55,653 nucleotides of DNA from Saccoglossus kowalevskii (lineage: Eukaryota; Hemichordata; Enteropneusta; Harrimaniidae): contig NW_003124902.1 in the NCBI RefSeq assembly GCF_000003605.2, positions 26,477 through 82,129 on the forward strand, given 5' to 3'. The notes below the pieces were generated by a model. It ran no database searches and had not been told where the DNA came from. It saw only the letters and a list, made by a program, of their open reading frames with translations. Positions 27,691 to 40,900 of this stretch are shown piece after piece. The position numbers and the translations under genes are program-made. The first letter of the stretch is position 1. Each line of letters begins with the position of its first letter.

Positions 27691-30150
27691 AGAACCGTCT
27701 AGTAAAGTGGACTGTAAAAATTGCATATATTATTATTAAGACCCAAGCAGTCTTTCGTATAGGGTATAGTATTATTGACAATATGTTTTCACTACAGTTT
27801 TTAGTGTTTAGCTCAGAAAATATTTATCACGATGCTTATTTTGTGTATACTATGCAAACTTTCGGTCGCGTTAAGCCCGCTGCACCTTGCCCGAGTCTGC
27901 ACTCCCCGGTGCATCCTATCTGAGTATGCACACAGTCGACGTTCAGTTGTATTTAGATAGGGTCGGTCATTACGACTGAGATTCCGCGACTCTATTCCGC
28001 ACACTGATACGACAAAATACATCTAAATTTCTCATCTTCTAACATTTCGCTCACCATATAACATCGCGTTTATTCGGTCCACTCTGCTGCATTTTTCCGT
28101 TTTCTAAACTCCAATTGCTGTCATATGGCGTCGTAAATGCGGCGAGAGGTGACTAACCCACTTTTATAATAATTTTGACGCACTTTCTTAATAAAATACA
28201 TATTCATCAACAAGTACGACATCCTGTACATGAGTAATTGTGTCATTCCTTTAGTTTATATTACGCTTCAGGAGTTTATTCAATTGAATATGATATAAAT
28301 ATGGATATATTTTGTAATTAGCGAGTTAATATTGAACTTTCTCTGCATCTAGGCGGGGCACTGTATTCAAGTGCTTTTGGTTGTTAATTGTGACCGATCG
28401 TTTATCAAACATTTCTCCAATCCACAATGTCCTAGATCTATATTCTAGTATTTATAATCAGACTTTAGACTACGCTTTCCATCATATGAACGATTTACTC
28501 CAGATGACACCGGAAAGCAGATGTTATATGTCCATATAGGTCTCATGCCACTAATCAACCAATATTTTTTTTCTCAGGTGCTCCCTGTTTGAGGGCGTGA
28601 TCACCTGGGTCAAAGGTGAGACCAACATGTGGTCTTTTGTTTACTACTTAGCAGCTGTGTACCTGTGGGTTTATTCTGTGTGTATTTGGATGTTCTAATC
28701 TTGGTGTTTTTCCAGTGATTGCTCTAGGTGCAATCCAAATACAGTAGGTGTGTCTTGTTTACCTAAGATTTGTAAGAGTTTGAGCTGGCCAACATGTTAG
28801 TTTTTTCATGTGGTTGATTACTGGCATGTTGATTTCCCACTTTTGAGCCATGTTTTCAACTTTGTTCATCATTTTCATATAGCAATCTCGTCATATGTTA
28901 ACACTGTCGTCTATGGAAATTCAATAACTGGTATGAGCCTTATACATACATAATATATAATACATAAATATTTCCCGACTGAAACATTGAAACATTGGGG
29001 GAAATAATAAAATGCGCTGGAAATGCTAAGGATACATTGTGAATTCAACATCGCCAGTGTTCTTCTGGTGAGCTTCTTTATATTGTTCGAGTCGTTAAAA
29101 TGACACAAAAATGTCAGTGGTGTGACTCTCAAACCACAACATTTCAAAAAATGTACACAATTGCCCTAATTCTAAAATTAGAATGCATAATGTTAACGTA
29201 TAGTAAAATGAATTCGTTACTCTTGTTTTCCCTCCAAGGGTTTTAGGGCGCTTTCCACGGCGAGTGAAAGTATACTTGAACGGCAAAGCGCAGTAATGTG
29301 ACGTCAGTCCTCTATCGAGAATACAATTGAATAGCGCCCTCATGCGACGAGGTCTTTCTTCCACGTGTGATGGAAAACGTCGTATCTTTGATTCATTTAT
29401 ATTATACGTATGTATATACAAGTTATTCATCTGTTCACTTCGTATAGGTCATATAAATAGGTATCACGCCCGTTGAAACTAAATAAATATATATACAAAT
29501 AAATAAAATCAATTTACTAATAACCAGTCATATCCATGAAGACACAGAAGAAGATCTAGACACCAAATAAACCAAACAACAACAGCACTGTAAACATTAT
29601 TTGAAGTCTATCGAGGTGAATAAACATTAGCCATATCTGGACAAATACAAACTCAAAAACTTTATTTTAGTATAGTAATCGATTGTTTTAACTTAATCTC
29701 TTCTTTTTAGTATAATACATAGTATGTCAATACAAAACACGAAAGGAGTTTGATCTTGTGTAGCCCCATTAAGGACAGGCAGGACTTATTATGATTATTA
29801 CGATTATACCAAGATGTCAGCAACATTAACATCAGTTTAATTTATTACATACGCTACATGCACTGTTAATATCATATTATTGAGGAGCTACGTTATTAGT
29901 TGATGAAATATACATGCATTACTTATTTCATTTGGTCAAACCTAATTACTGATTTAATTTAGCAGATATTTGTTCGACATAGTGGGGTTCGGTTATTACC
30001 TTCAAAGGCCACAGTCACGGTGGTTGAGCACATATCATCAAATTTTGAGATACGTGAAATTAGGAGATACATATATTGGCAAATGACATCCGCATTAGTT
30101 GAATTACAAATTTAAAACATCATGGCAAACCGAGTCGATCAAATCAAATT
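27691..30150. other. Spacer downstream of the CARD/Death gene
   Basis: No exon or RNA gene found. It should contain the 3' untranslated region of the minus-strand gene at its right end. An ATTAAA on the minus strand at 29958-29953, about 190 bases past the stop, is a possible poly(A) signal. The 28560-28800 stretch is less AT-rich, but I do not recognise it. Confidence 0.4.
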
Positions 30151-30443
30151 CTATTTTTCCGTTAATTTTCTAAGTTCATCAATCTCAGACGCCACCCGAC
30201 TATCGTGACGTCTCATTATTTCTTGCAGCGATTCCCACGTTGGTGGCGCTACACCTCCCGAGTTGCTGAGCTCGAGCCACCTCGACATCATGAGGGACGC
30301 CGACATAGCAGACTCGCCACCAGTTTTAGCAATAGTGTCCTTCTGTATGCCAACCTCCTTGGCAACCACCTCCCAGTATGTTCCTATTTTCACCGCGATA
30401 TACTGGATGTCTGATTTTACTATCGGGTGCCCTCTGGGTCGTC
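30151..30443 (-). CDS. Death-domain exon 6 of the adaptor
   Basis: The last exon encodes 96 residues ending ...DELRKLTEK and a TAG at 30153-30151. The whole Death domain is in this one exon: helix 1-2 (DIQYIAVKIGTYWEVVAKEVG), the W and L/W core positions, and helices 5-6 (WESLQEIMRRHD). It is joined through a phase 1 intron (CAG|GACGACCC). The closest architecture I know is the RAIDD C-terminus. Confidence 0.82.
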
Positions 30444-33400
30444 CTGTTAAAAGAAACACCAATTGTTATTACATGACGCGCTCATGGGAAAAGCATATTC
30501 AAAAACTCCTGTCGAGTCGAGGCATATCTACCAAGTCATCATACCAAGGATTGATGAACTTGTCAAAATCAGTTCAGATATTCAAATTTAACGATTTAAC
30601 GGCCGTTTGACATCAACATTGGATCATATCACAAAACAGTATACATATATACTTTCTCCATACCTAGATGGGCAAAATAATATTAATAATATATTGCATT
30701 CAATAAGTTCTATTACGGTAACAGACTAATCGCAAAAGGTTAAAGGTGTTAAGGTTGTACTGTCAGCAAAATTTGTTTCAGACCTTTGAAATGTCAAGTA
30801 AACTGTGTCAGTACTATACTGAATACAACAGTTATGATTTCAGGAGTATCTTGCCACATGGATTTGTTTTGCATAAAAATCAGCTTTGATATTTGGCACA
30901 ATGCCAAGTGTTATATCAGTATAACTCGAGAACGCCATGACATTCAGATTTTATTGTTTTGCAAAGTTGCTTAGGTACTTTCAACTAATTTTTGCTTAAC
31001 ATTACCACTTTATTAGTTAACCTTTTTGATCTTCTTCAATACACTCCAGTCTTTTCTGCATTTTCCCACAATTATCTTCGGTCCATTTTCTCAGGGACAC
31101 CAACTCCTCTCGTAGTTTTTCAATCTCTTTCCAGAGTTTTTCTTCCCCGTGTGTTCCGAAATTATTCAGTTTATCTATAAAATTGTTTAACTTAGCTTCA
31201 TCGTACGAACCTAAACATAAATAAAAAAATAAATAAATATATATTAGAACTATGTTCTATTTTTCGTCTATTTATGATCATTTATGCTATTAATATAATT
31301 GTATGGTAAATCATGATTGTATACGTTCGCCATATTTATATGCATTTCCCATGATACACTGTGGTTGTGTGAGGTATTATACTTCCGGTATGCACATGAC
31401 AACAGAGAAGGCTGCTGAGAAGAATTTTTCAAATAGTAGGCTGATTCTTCGAAATTAACGTAATTAACTGTTTTTTATGTGGTTTGCAGATTCGTTTGAA
31501 TTTCGTAACTTTTGTGGAAAATCAGGTGAAGTACTAGTGTACTAGGTCCGATATCAATGAATATCAATGCTACAGATATGTTGTAGCAATGTTCACCTTG
31601 TTTTTCTAGTTTGTTGAGTTTATCAACTGTTTTGCGGTACTCCTCTTTGAACGTCGTGAATTCCTGTACGAGTGCTTGTATTATTTTTCTAAGATCTTCC
31701 CTTGATGATGTCTCTATCTTCATTGCTATCAACAAATATGAAAGGCAGAAACCGTCAAATAACATCAACTCCATGATAGTAACTATACTCACGTATTTCG
31801 AAATAACACAACGAATTAATATTCTGATAATGTAAAACAGTCGCATAAACCGCAAACCTAATTCTAGCCTGGAGCAGTCGGTTGGTGATGATCGACCTAA
31901 CTATAATGGATTCATTTCATGTCAAAATCATGTGTATAAAAACGAATGCACTGTTCCTGTCAGTATGCCCTCTAGCGGCGGTGAGTTTTTTATGACGCGA
32001 ATGGCTAGAATTTATTCTATGGACTACTGATCTGTAGCCACCCGTCGCAAACAAATATTTGTTTCGAGTACTACTATAGTATAAACGGTTACATAACCAA
32101 ACAAAGTTGCCGATTTGTTGAGCGACAACGATTTCATATTTCGATGTCACAGTAGCTGTCGTCGCTAGAGGGTGGGATTTAAATAATCGGACAGGTGACT
32201 CACAGTCCTCTAAGTTTGCAATGCGATCCATGGCTTCTCGTAAACCGGTTATTTCGCATATAATGTTGTCTTTAAATGTAACCAGCTGATCTGACATCTC
32301 TCGCTGACCCGCCTTCATTTCGGCAACCATCCTCTGATTGCTCATCTCCATCATTTCTTTCATAGCTAGTATTAAAGCTTTATAACAAAACAACGCAGTG
32401 AGTAATATTATCACAGACATGGAGACGTTAACATTGCAAGTAAATTGTCAATGACACCTGGTCCAGTGTTTATAAGAAATATATTATCCCCAAAATTATT
32501 ATTATACAGCTCTGAATGCTTTATTTTTTGTATTTTCTAGTTTATTATACGAGATTTTTACGTAACAATACGACTAGTGTTAAGTGTTGTTTACGTATGG
32601 TGATACTATTTTTTTTTTTTTTTTTTTTTTGCCTAAATTTGAATCGGAATCTGTTGCTGGGATCTCAATACAATGTTGTAGGAACCTGAATCTGTTGATG
32701 GAAACTGAATACTCAGTATATTTCTGGAATGTGAATGTAAATCTGATGCTAAAATCTGAGCCTGAATATGTTGCTAACATCAAACCTTACCCTGGTCTTT
32801 GTCCAGTGACTTCTCTTGTGTTTTGGGCACTGTCAAATAATTGTTCAAAAATAGGAATAAGTTCATGCGGCCAGGAATAATACTCGTCACGCGATATCAA
32901 AGCCTCCGTTATGAATGATATTACAACCATATTATCCTTTGAACTTTGAACGTGTGAAACATAATTGAATATGTATATTCACTTACGTGGACTTGCTGCT
33001 GGTTGTTTTGAGTCAACACCGGGCTCTAACGTTTTCAACACTGTCGTAGAATGGTTAGTCGCTTTTAATATTTTGTAAAGCTTATCGTAGCCATCTTTCT
33101 TTTCCTTGAATATATCTAAAAGATGCAGCGCCCTCGCTTCCCGTTTTCGTACCTGCTAAAACAGGAGGCGATTTGTCTCAGAACATACTGTCATCGAAGT
33201 AAGTACTACATGTATATCAAATGGGCATACTCATAAAACAAATTGTTGTACATATTAATCTTGAAAATAAAATTTAGGTTATTTTATATTTTAAAACTAA
33301 CAATAAATGTAAACAGAAAGCAGATCGGTTGTTTGGCTGACTGCACCTGATTTGAACTTTGACCTCAGTACCCGTCACGCAATGTATCATTAAGATCAGT

Positions 33401-34394
33401 TTGAAATCAACATTTTTCAAAATATTTGGCATTATGTTCATCTGTATTTTTCTATATATCTGTTGTGTATAATTGTGTAAATATGCAGAGTAAATATTGT
33501 GTTATGGCCTTTGTAGCTGCTTTAACCATTTTTCAACAATTGGGTCAATTTTGTTATTATATTATTAAACAAGGAAATGATAGAAAAATACAGGTACATT
33601 CGCATAATGTTTTGCCAAAATTTATGGCGAGAACAAATGTATGGTGTTTAAAATGTATCAATCGCCGGTAAAGTGTTCACAATTTCCGCTAGGAGCTGCA
33701 CAAAGTTAAAATCCCCTTTCTGTCAAATCGCAATTGTTATATTTTTCCTGGAGAAAAGGATGTATATATGTTTGCCATGAACCTTTGGTGCAGTTTGTTT
33801 TCACGTACTGGTATCTTGCTTTTAGCTAACGACTTCATCGGCGTTCTCTGGAAAATTCTACACAACTATAAACAAGCGTGGCATATCGTCCTGTTGACTG
33901 TAGTTATGTTTATAGTTACTAAACTTACCAAGTTCAAATACTTATGTATTGAAACATCAAAATCAGTGCCAAAACTATCCTACTGAATTATAAACTTTGA
34001 ACTATTAATGAAGCACAAATGCAACTGAGATTTATTTGAGATTGAACCATTATTCCCGCTCAGTGGAGGTATGCCATTTCATCAAGTGCACAAATGCCTG
34101 TGGTGGTGCCGGCGTATCTCTTTATATAGATATATGACACTACTATTGTCTTTTCCCCAGCCCCTCTGTGGGGTGTGATGTGTATGTGTGTATTTCTTTA
34201 CGCTTGCCCTCAATATAAATATTGGCCTGCTCATAATTCTGCCAAGCTTTACTTACGTTCAAGGCCACCACATCGCCGTTGTTTAGAAACGACGGGTACA
34301 TTTCTTCCGTTTTCTTGACAACTTGATCGACGTTTATTGTCTTTGCCAAATAGTCGAGGTTCTCGGAGAGAATTCGCTTCTTTTCCGTAGCCAT
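30151..34394 (-). CDS. CARD / coiled-coil / Death-domain adaptor, 359 residues
   Basis: Six exons join in frame (minus strand): 34394-34257, 33155-32987, 32365-32204, 31725-31597, 31210-31022, 30443-30151. The first intron is phase 0, the rest phase 1. Residues 1-90 form a CARD: helices over ILSENLDYLAKTINVDQVV, then AREARALHLLDIF-type helix 4 and DGYDKLYKILKAT. Residues 104-262 are heptad-rich helices. Residues ~270-350 are a Death domain (IGTYWEVVAKEVG, MMSRWLELSNSG, PTWESLQEIMRR). RAIDD (CRADD) has CARD plus Death and links caspase-2 to PIDD1; a similar bridging role here is inferred. A TAA lies in frame upstream of the ATG. The acceptor of exon 2 could also be three bases further in, dropping Q47. 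Transcript structure is my reading, not proven. Confidence 0.85.
31022..32365 (-). CDS. Coiled-coil exons 3-5 of the adaptor
   Basis: Three exons of 162, 129 and 189 bp, each with a phase 1 intron on both sides, encode residues ~103-263. Exon 3 is methionine- and glutamate-rich (MKEMMEMSNQRM) and reads on through FKDNIICEITGLREAMDRI. Exon 4 has LRKIIQALVQEFTTFKEEYR. Exon 5 has EKLWKEIEKLREELVSLRKW. Hydrophobic residues fall at heptad spacing, which suggests a coiled coil that could bring chains together. Skipping any one exon would keep the frame. Confidence 0.75.
31968..32172. mobile_element. 205-bp MITE-like element with CCCTCTAGCG ends
   Basis: CCCTCTAGCGGCG at 31968 and CGTCGCTAGAGGG ending at 32172 are inverted copies with one mismatch in 13. 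The element sits in intron 3 of the adaptor gene, 31 bp past the exon 3 donor. A clean target-site duplication is not visible, so the boundaries may be off by a few bases. Confidence 0.55.
32610..32790. repeat. T run plus degenerate GAATCTG-rich repeat
   Basis: A run of about 21 T is followed by repeated GAATCTGTTGCTGG-like words (for example near 32641 and 32687). It lies in intron 2 of the adaptor gene. The layout could be the poly(A) end of an old retroposed insert on the minus strand. The open frame across it is low complexity. Confidence 0.4.
32987..34394 (-). CDS. CARD-encoding exons 1-2 of the adaptor
   Basis: Exon 1 (46 codons) ends at AAC|GTAAGT after VVALN; exon 2 resumes with QVRKREARALHLLDIFKEKK. 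The intron therefore falls inside CARD helix 4, a position that splits the domain in two. The acidic and basic surface typical of CARD pairing cannot be judged by eye. Exon 2 ends in a proline- and serine-bearing linker (EPGVDSKQPAASP). Confidence 0.8.
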
Positions 34395-34449
34395 TTTCGT
34401 AGATTATTTGGCGAGTCCGTGAGACCCCTGGCAGTAATACGTGGTTATA

Positions 34450-34458
34450 CTTTATATA
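34450..34458 (-). promoter_or_regulatory. TATA box of the CARD/Death gene
   Basis: TATATAAAG reads on the minus strand from 34458 to 34450, 64 bases before the start codon. A start site about 30 bases downstream would leave a ~35-base leader. Inferred from position and sequence only; an upstream non-coding exon cannot be ruled out. Confidence 0.45.
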
Positions 34459-37400
34459 TTTAACACATACTCTGGAAACAAAATGTATAACATCTGAATA
34501 ATTATCGGAAATTTCGAAATCACAACTAATTGGAAACTTTAAAACTGTGTGACCGTTATGTAAAGTACGTGAACTGCCTGTAACAGACACACTTAATGAA
34601 GTAATTGTTAAGTTCCGTAAATATGTCAGAGCGTACGTACAGTACAGTGACCTCATTTGACCCTTACTGTACTCAATCGCCAACTACTGAAATGCGCATG
34701 CGTAAATTACTTTCTGTGCTTGAACGCTCCCTGGTAACTCCGAGGCCAGTAGACCAAGCCAGCCACACGTTTAAGGCACTGTCTCGAACTCGTACCCAGC
34801 CTTCAACGGCGAGATGTTCTACCGCGTCACTGGGACTGTCATTTGTTTATCCCGTGTGTTTTTTTCCTTGACTTCCATGCCTTTTCCCGTCCCGTGCTAT
34901 GTTATATTAATTTATGTTTTCGCTGCTGAGTAGTTAATCTCGGAGCCGATCCCGTAATTATAAAATCACGGTGCATCTACCATAGAAGAACCGTAATAAA
35001 ATAACAATACAAAATGAATGAGACGCCAAACATGAATGCATTGCGAATAAACAAATCAATTGCATTTAACCCGTACGGATACAGTCGGTAACAACCAGAT
35101 ATACGCCGTATCTGGGTGCAGTTATCCGACCCATTGCGATTTATCATTCATTTCGTAGTCACCAAGGCTGTTTCTCTTCATAGTGAGCCCGGACAGTTTG
35201 GATACATGCCAAGCGTTGGTGTATGTTATCACGGCAACTTGAAGTATACCTTATTTTAGATTTTGCGTTTCGACACCACACGATGATCATAATTTAATTG
35301 ACACCTTACTATTCAGTGTACTAGTCGACGAACGACACAATTCAATAAACAGGGACAAACAACGAGGTGTCAACGACGAATAAGACGATCCTGTCTGTAA
35401 AACCAGAGCTAAACATAAGAACAAACGTCAAACACAAACAAATCACAAATATCAGTCATGACGTTGCCATTACGCGTAGGTAATTTCGGTTACGTTATAA
35501 GCTATGTTTGTTTAAAAAAAAGTTTTAAAAATGCCTTAATTGACTCTCACCTTAGTACAGTATGTTCGTCGTCATGCTCGCTGTCCGCAGATTAGTAGAC
35601 AACTAGGGGTACTCCGTTGTATTTTGTGACACTATTGTCTGCGCTGTATAGTTGTGTTAGCCGTCACACAATGCATCTCGTAGTTAGTAGGTGCATTGTT
35701 ATTCAAATACGACTGTCATACTATTCAGGTGGTTATTTTGACGTGGGCACTCAGTAGACAAAGGACAATAGTTGTAAATATAAAACGTGCATAGTTGTGT
35801 CCCTAGCAATGCGTGCATGCGCGATACATTACACTTTAATAAATACAAGTAGCGCTGCACGTTCTCGTTAATAAGTTACTCACCGGAAGAAGTACGCGTA
35901 ATGCATATATCGCGAACTAAAGTCTCCGGCGTTTGAGTATTTCAACTTTTGGAAAGCGTGATCCGAAGCCTGTTCACAGTCTATGAAGCTAGATCGTTTT
36001 TTTTATCTCAATGGTTCTGACCGAACAGGAACGGACGGAGTAATAATATAAAATGGGACGTAGGTGGCGCTCTTGCAGAAAAGACCAACACTTGTTTATT
36101 GGTGTAATACCAGTAAATTAATCTTATCACTACGCGATAATCATCCACATCATGCTAATACATAATGAATATTCATGTAGAGCCTATATATGATTCAATC
36201 GTGTCACATTAATAATAGACTTTAAAAGACTTTTAAGGTCTATGCATTAATAAAGGCAGGCAGGAATTAGGATGGAACTTAGCGAATGGTGCACTGACCG
36301 GCCGGGCACTGGCTCAAGAAATAAAGCATCGGAGATTGGATAAGCGCTGATCCCTTAAAATTTGTTCAGTATACCCACGATCGCCTTCTCTACCCCCCCC
36401 CCCCCGCCCCCATGAGGCTGCCACTACACCCATTCTACTTGGTCGGTATAAGCGCCGCTCAATAATCCCAGCAACACGATGTTGTGCATCGCTCGATACA
36501 GTTGTGAAACCGTGACGACAGACAGACCACAACTCAAGGAAATCGACAAATTAATTTTGATGGAAGGCTCCCTAAATCCGAATTTTACATAGAATATGTT
36601 GTATCAGTAATATACTCTACCATTAGATTATTATGACGTCACCGTGACGACAATCGGCTACTCGTCGAATAAATATGACGTCGCGATAGAACATTTATCA
36701 TAGATTTCAACAAAAACAAGATAGGATAACACTCGTACCCCAAATATAAAAAATAGCCTATTTTGAATTTCACAATATCATGCTTGTGATGATACATGCA
36801 TGAGTACGTAACCTACTAATCATCATGGTTAGCTTACTAATGATGTTACAAAAATGACTGCGTGTTGTTTTGTGATAACAAACACTTTTCACGCGTTTCT
36901 CGTGAAAGCACTTTTGTTTAAATGACGGTGCAGTGAATATTTTCAAATAATAAACACTTACGTATTTAGTTTTCCATACTAAGAATGTCAAGTATAATTG
37001 ATAAACCATCTGTAGGTTTTAGAATCATTTTAAACAATACCATACTGGCAAATAACCATATCTATATATTTTTTTCAATCATCAATTGCAAACTGGAAAA
37101 TCATCAAACGCACAGGATTGTGCGGGGTTCGAACACAAATTACCATATACTAGTATTCGAATCATGAACCGTATTTTGTGACAATTCTCGATCCCGTTTT
37201 CATGAAATATTGGAATGAACATTCTTATATCAGAGAAATTAAGACTGTCGCCAGTTAACGTCACACATCATGTGAATACATCAGCATTCTTTCAATGTAT
37301 ATTACTAATCATTTATGAAGCAAGATGAAGGGACATTTCAATTACTTTGATAAGAATCACGTATCGTTTGTAATTTAATTAATCCCAGTAATACCCCCAA

Positions 37401-39600
37401 GAGTTACAAATGATATTCTGTAAATCTCCAGATTGTTGTTTTAAAATCGACAAATGCTGAATCAAGAACGTTATTAGTTAATATACATACACGTTAGTCT
37501 TGAGGCTGTACTGTGGTTCACACATTGAATTTGTTCAACACGAGGGAGTGAAAGCGACCACCATATAAATGTGTTGATGTTAGTCTGCTGAACCTATTGG
37601 AGGTCAACCTCTGAGACCATGCGTTAGGTCAACAAATATCATTAGGTAACATTTTGAGTGAAATGCATGTGTGTGATAATGCAATCGCAAACCAGCATAC
37701 AGAGTGCATCTAAAAGTCTCTATTGCTCATTCGTGTTATTAACTGAAAAGATTGATTGGAAACCATGTCATGTATTCGCCGCTATCATCGGCGCATCTTT
37801 TTGTTACGCATTCCTTGTACCAATTTAACATGTGGTTATTAACCGCTTCCAACATTTAGATGAGAGGCGAAACATTTTCTCTATTGTTAGAATATTTCTC
37901 AATGTTTTTGCTCGATGAAATGAAATGAAAAAGTCATATTTTATTATTGATATGTGTCCATATATTGTGAAATTACGCAACATAATATAGTCTATTATTG
38001 GGACACTTTCCGGGGACATCTCAAGCAGCATTATCTAAAAATGATAGCAACGCTTGCATACTACTGAAACGTCGACCACATTTACCTGTCACAGCCTCGT
38101 TCGCCGTATCGATGTGCATGCTAAGGTTGAACATTGAACATTTTTAATTTAAGTTTTAATTTAATTGTAATATCGGAACCCCCATGTCTCTGACCCTATC
38201 TCAGAATTGATATGATAGAGTAAAACAGTTTAAAGTGCCTGTGAAATACCCACCTACACATTTGTGCGTTTGGTTTCTGTTACTCTGAGACATTTGTGAA
38301 AATGAGATTTAAAAAAAAAACAATTAATCAACTTTGAGTAAAATTGAAAACAAATCGAGTGGTAGCCACACCCCTTCCTGTCGCATTTAACTGATTCCGA
38401 CTTTGAAAGCAAATATCCGTTAGATCGTTTGGCAACAGCCATGTTTGAACAGCTTTTGACCAAATATTGCGTCATAACAAAACTAAGCCTAAATATTTAT
38501 AATACGATTCAACTTCGATACGAGTGTTACCAAAATATCAGTTTTCATTCCCAGCACAATGGTTACCTTTACGAAATATGAAATTTTATGAAATGTTACA
38601 TCCATCGTCCGAATCGCACAGTTTCGCTAAAGCCGGCTATTCATAACCCTCGGTCATAACCAACCCACGAACCCGTGCGTGACCGTGTTAGGAAAAGCTG
38701 TATTTCACCGCAGCTAAATTGGGTCATTTGATTGGGCGCGCCAAGGAGCTGGCGCCACCAATCAGAGATGCTGTATCATAAATGTGGAGATCGGGGAGCT
38801 CATCAAACATTAAAACAATGGCGTTTCCAAAATTTCTTATTTCAACGTTGAAAACTGTTTGTGGAGGACGATGGAATGTCTAAATATTTGCGCAAACTGT
38901 GTTTTAGTAAACTGACAAAACTGTTGGAACTGATAACATATCAACTTGCCCAATTTGGTTTCGTCGCAACACAGCCCGGCAACACAGTCGAAGGACTGTG
39001 TTTGCAACAAACACGTCATATTCCTCAGATACAGCTCTAATAAACGCTTTCTTTTGATGATCAGTAAGATAAAGGTAGCAACAGGTTTTTTAATTCTACC
39101 AAGAAATGTGTAGTTTCTTTCCACGTGGTTTATTTCGTGAGTTCTGATTGAGTGATGCAAATGAGCCGAAGTGAATATTATAACTTATCGTTCGATAGCG
39201 TGCGACATACATTAAATCGTGGTGAAATCTGCCAAGGGTTAATGTTGAGGCTACGGCCGAATAAATTGTCTTTTGCTGACGAAGATGTGTTACATCTTGA
39301 CAGTAAGAAATTGTGTTTCAGAATTATTCTATAAATTCTATAACGGATTGTGTGAATTATTACGTCATCACTTGTCCGCGCAAGTCATCATGGGGAAAAG
39401 TGTTTTTGTTTTAAGCCTTTGACATGTGGTGTATTATTTATAACTATTACTATTTACGGGTAAAATAAAATAAAACAAAAACCCTAATGTTTATTGTACA
39501 TTTAACATAACATTACACATAGGAACTATCCTTACAGACTGTTAGAACCCCGTCGGCAGACGAGTAACACTGGTTCTCACTACAAGAGGTTACGACCCCC
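34459..39600. other. Gene-free stretch upstream of the CARD/Death gene
   Basis: Includes a moderately CpG-rich patch (34680-34830) and C runs at 36391 and 39598. The 38640-38830 patch has an ACCAATCAGA motif and GCGCGCC sequence, then a short plus-strand frame starting MAFPKFLIST that stops after 20 codons. None of these shows a gene I can support. Confidence 0.4.
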
Positions 39601-39969
39601 CCCCCCGCTAAATTCTAAGGCAAAATAAAAACAAGATACATGCACGTAACATGACGTAACGTGACATGTGAAGTACTCGTACTCCTACTAATTTTGCTGG
39701 TGAGACAAGTTTGAGATTTTTCAACGGATACGAAAAAGAACTTTTCTCCCATGAATGAATAACGACTAAGAAAATAAACGTCAAACCAGGTGAATGAAGC
39801 GACAAAGAACGGCAATCGCCGGACATTCAATAAAAATGTGAATGAGAGAATCCAGGTCACCACAAAACGGATAGTTTTCAGAATTAGCAAAATTGATCCA
39901 ACAAAAAAACCATCAGAGTAGTCCATGCTCCATGCATGTGATGGAAGGGGGTTAACACACGTAAGTTGG

Positions 39970-40900
39970 GCTTAATACTTACAGGCAAGGCCAGTAGATC
40001 ACGCCACACAGTTTCAAGTTGTCCGGATTACGAGTTTTGTTCAAGTTCATAACCGCATTGAGGTATTTGCAAATAGCGCCCTCTGAGAGTTTGTATAATG
40101 GCAAATTCGGCTCATCTGGGAAATGTAGCTGGAAACTGGGGTGACTAGATAAAGGTTGTTAAACAATGGTACAGCAAGAATGTCTCTAATGTCTGTTTGA
40201 GTCGTCATAAATACTCTTTTTGTCCAGTGATTTCCAACAGCGTAGCAAGTCAGAGTAATATCGGGAAGATGATGGAGAAATTCAGCCTGAGTGTAGTTCA
40301 TAACAAGTGCTTGCCATACGATAAAAGACCAGCTAGATTAAAAATAAAATAATCAGCTAATTTAAAACAAGGATGGTCATAATCGGAATATAAATACCGC
40401 TGCGTGTACTTTAGGTGTGTGACATTTTGTCCACTATTTTCTATGGGAAAATACAAAGTTTCCGCCTGCACCCAATGTCGGCCCAAAATTCCATTTTGTT
40501 TAAAACTTTTTGCTTTATTTCAGTCCAGTTTGTGTACTCTGAAGAATTTCTATACTGTGATGTTTTGATCCCGTCTGAAGTAAAGGCTCAACACCAATTG
40601 CATACAACAGTGTTGATAGAGAGCATCCCTGACGAATACCCCGAGAAAACAGGAGTGGTGATGTGAGGGCGCTGTTTACTCTAATAAGAAACTAGGCATT
40701 TTTGTAAAACAGACTGATATATTGAATACAATTATATACAAGTAAGAGTGATTGATTCTGTCAAAGGCTTTTTCCTGATCAAGATATACAATACCTAAAG
40801 GAGGGTTAGTGTTGTTACAATAACCAATGGAGTCACGCAATGCGTTGATGTTATCATGAATGTGGCGGTTTGGTATACTGCATATCTGAGGAACTTTCAT
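39970..40900 (-). mobile_element. Degenerate L1/Tx1-like reverse transcriptase
   Basis: On the minus strand, fragments in different frames follow the order of an L1/Tx1-type polymerase. IHDNINALRDSI and GIVYLDQEKAFDRINHSYL (about 40850-40740) come first. FSRGIRQGCSLSTLLYAIG-like sequence follows (about 40660-40580), then C-terminal stretches with HWTKRVFMTTQ and DILAVPLFNN. Frame breaks between these show that it is inactive. Sequence to about 39615 may belong to the same element. Confidence 0.8.

Noticed and set aside
32366-32420. Hydrophobic start (MSVIILLTALFCYKAL) just ahead of adaptor exon 3, as a membrane anchor
   Set aside because: The phase-correct acceptor (TACTAG|CT-ATG) lies after this segment, so it is intronic. 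The reading frame from exon 2 joins only after it.
32584-32880. 98-codon plus-strand frame
   Set aside because: It starts in a T run coding for phenylalanines and continues in a degenerate simple repeat inside an intron.
37115-37145. GGGGTTCGAAC, like the T loop of a tRNA
   Set aside because: The flanking bases do not form a T stem, and no acceptor stem or anticodon arm fits upstream.
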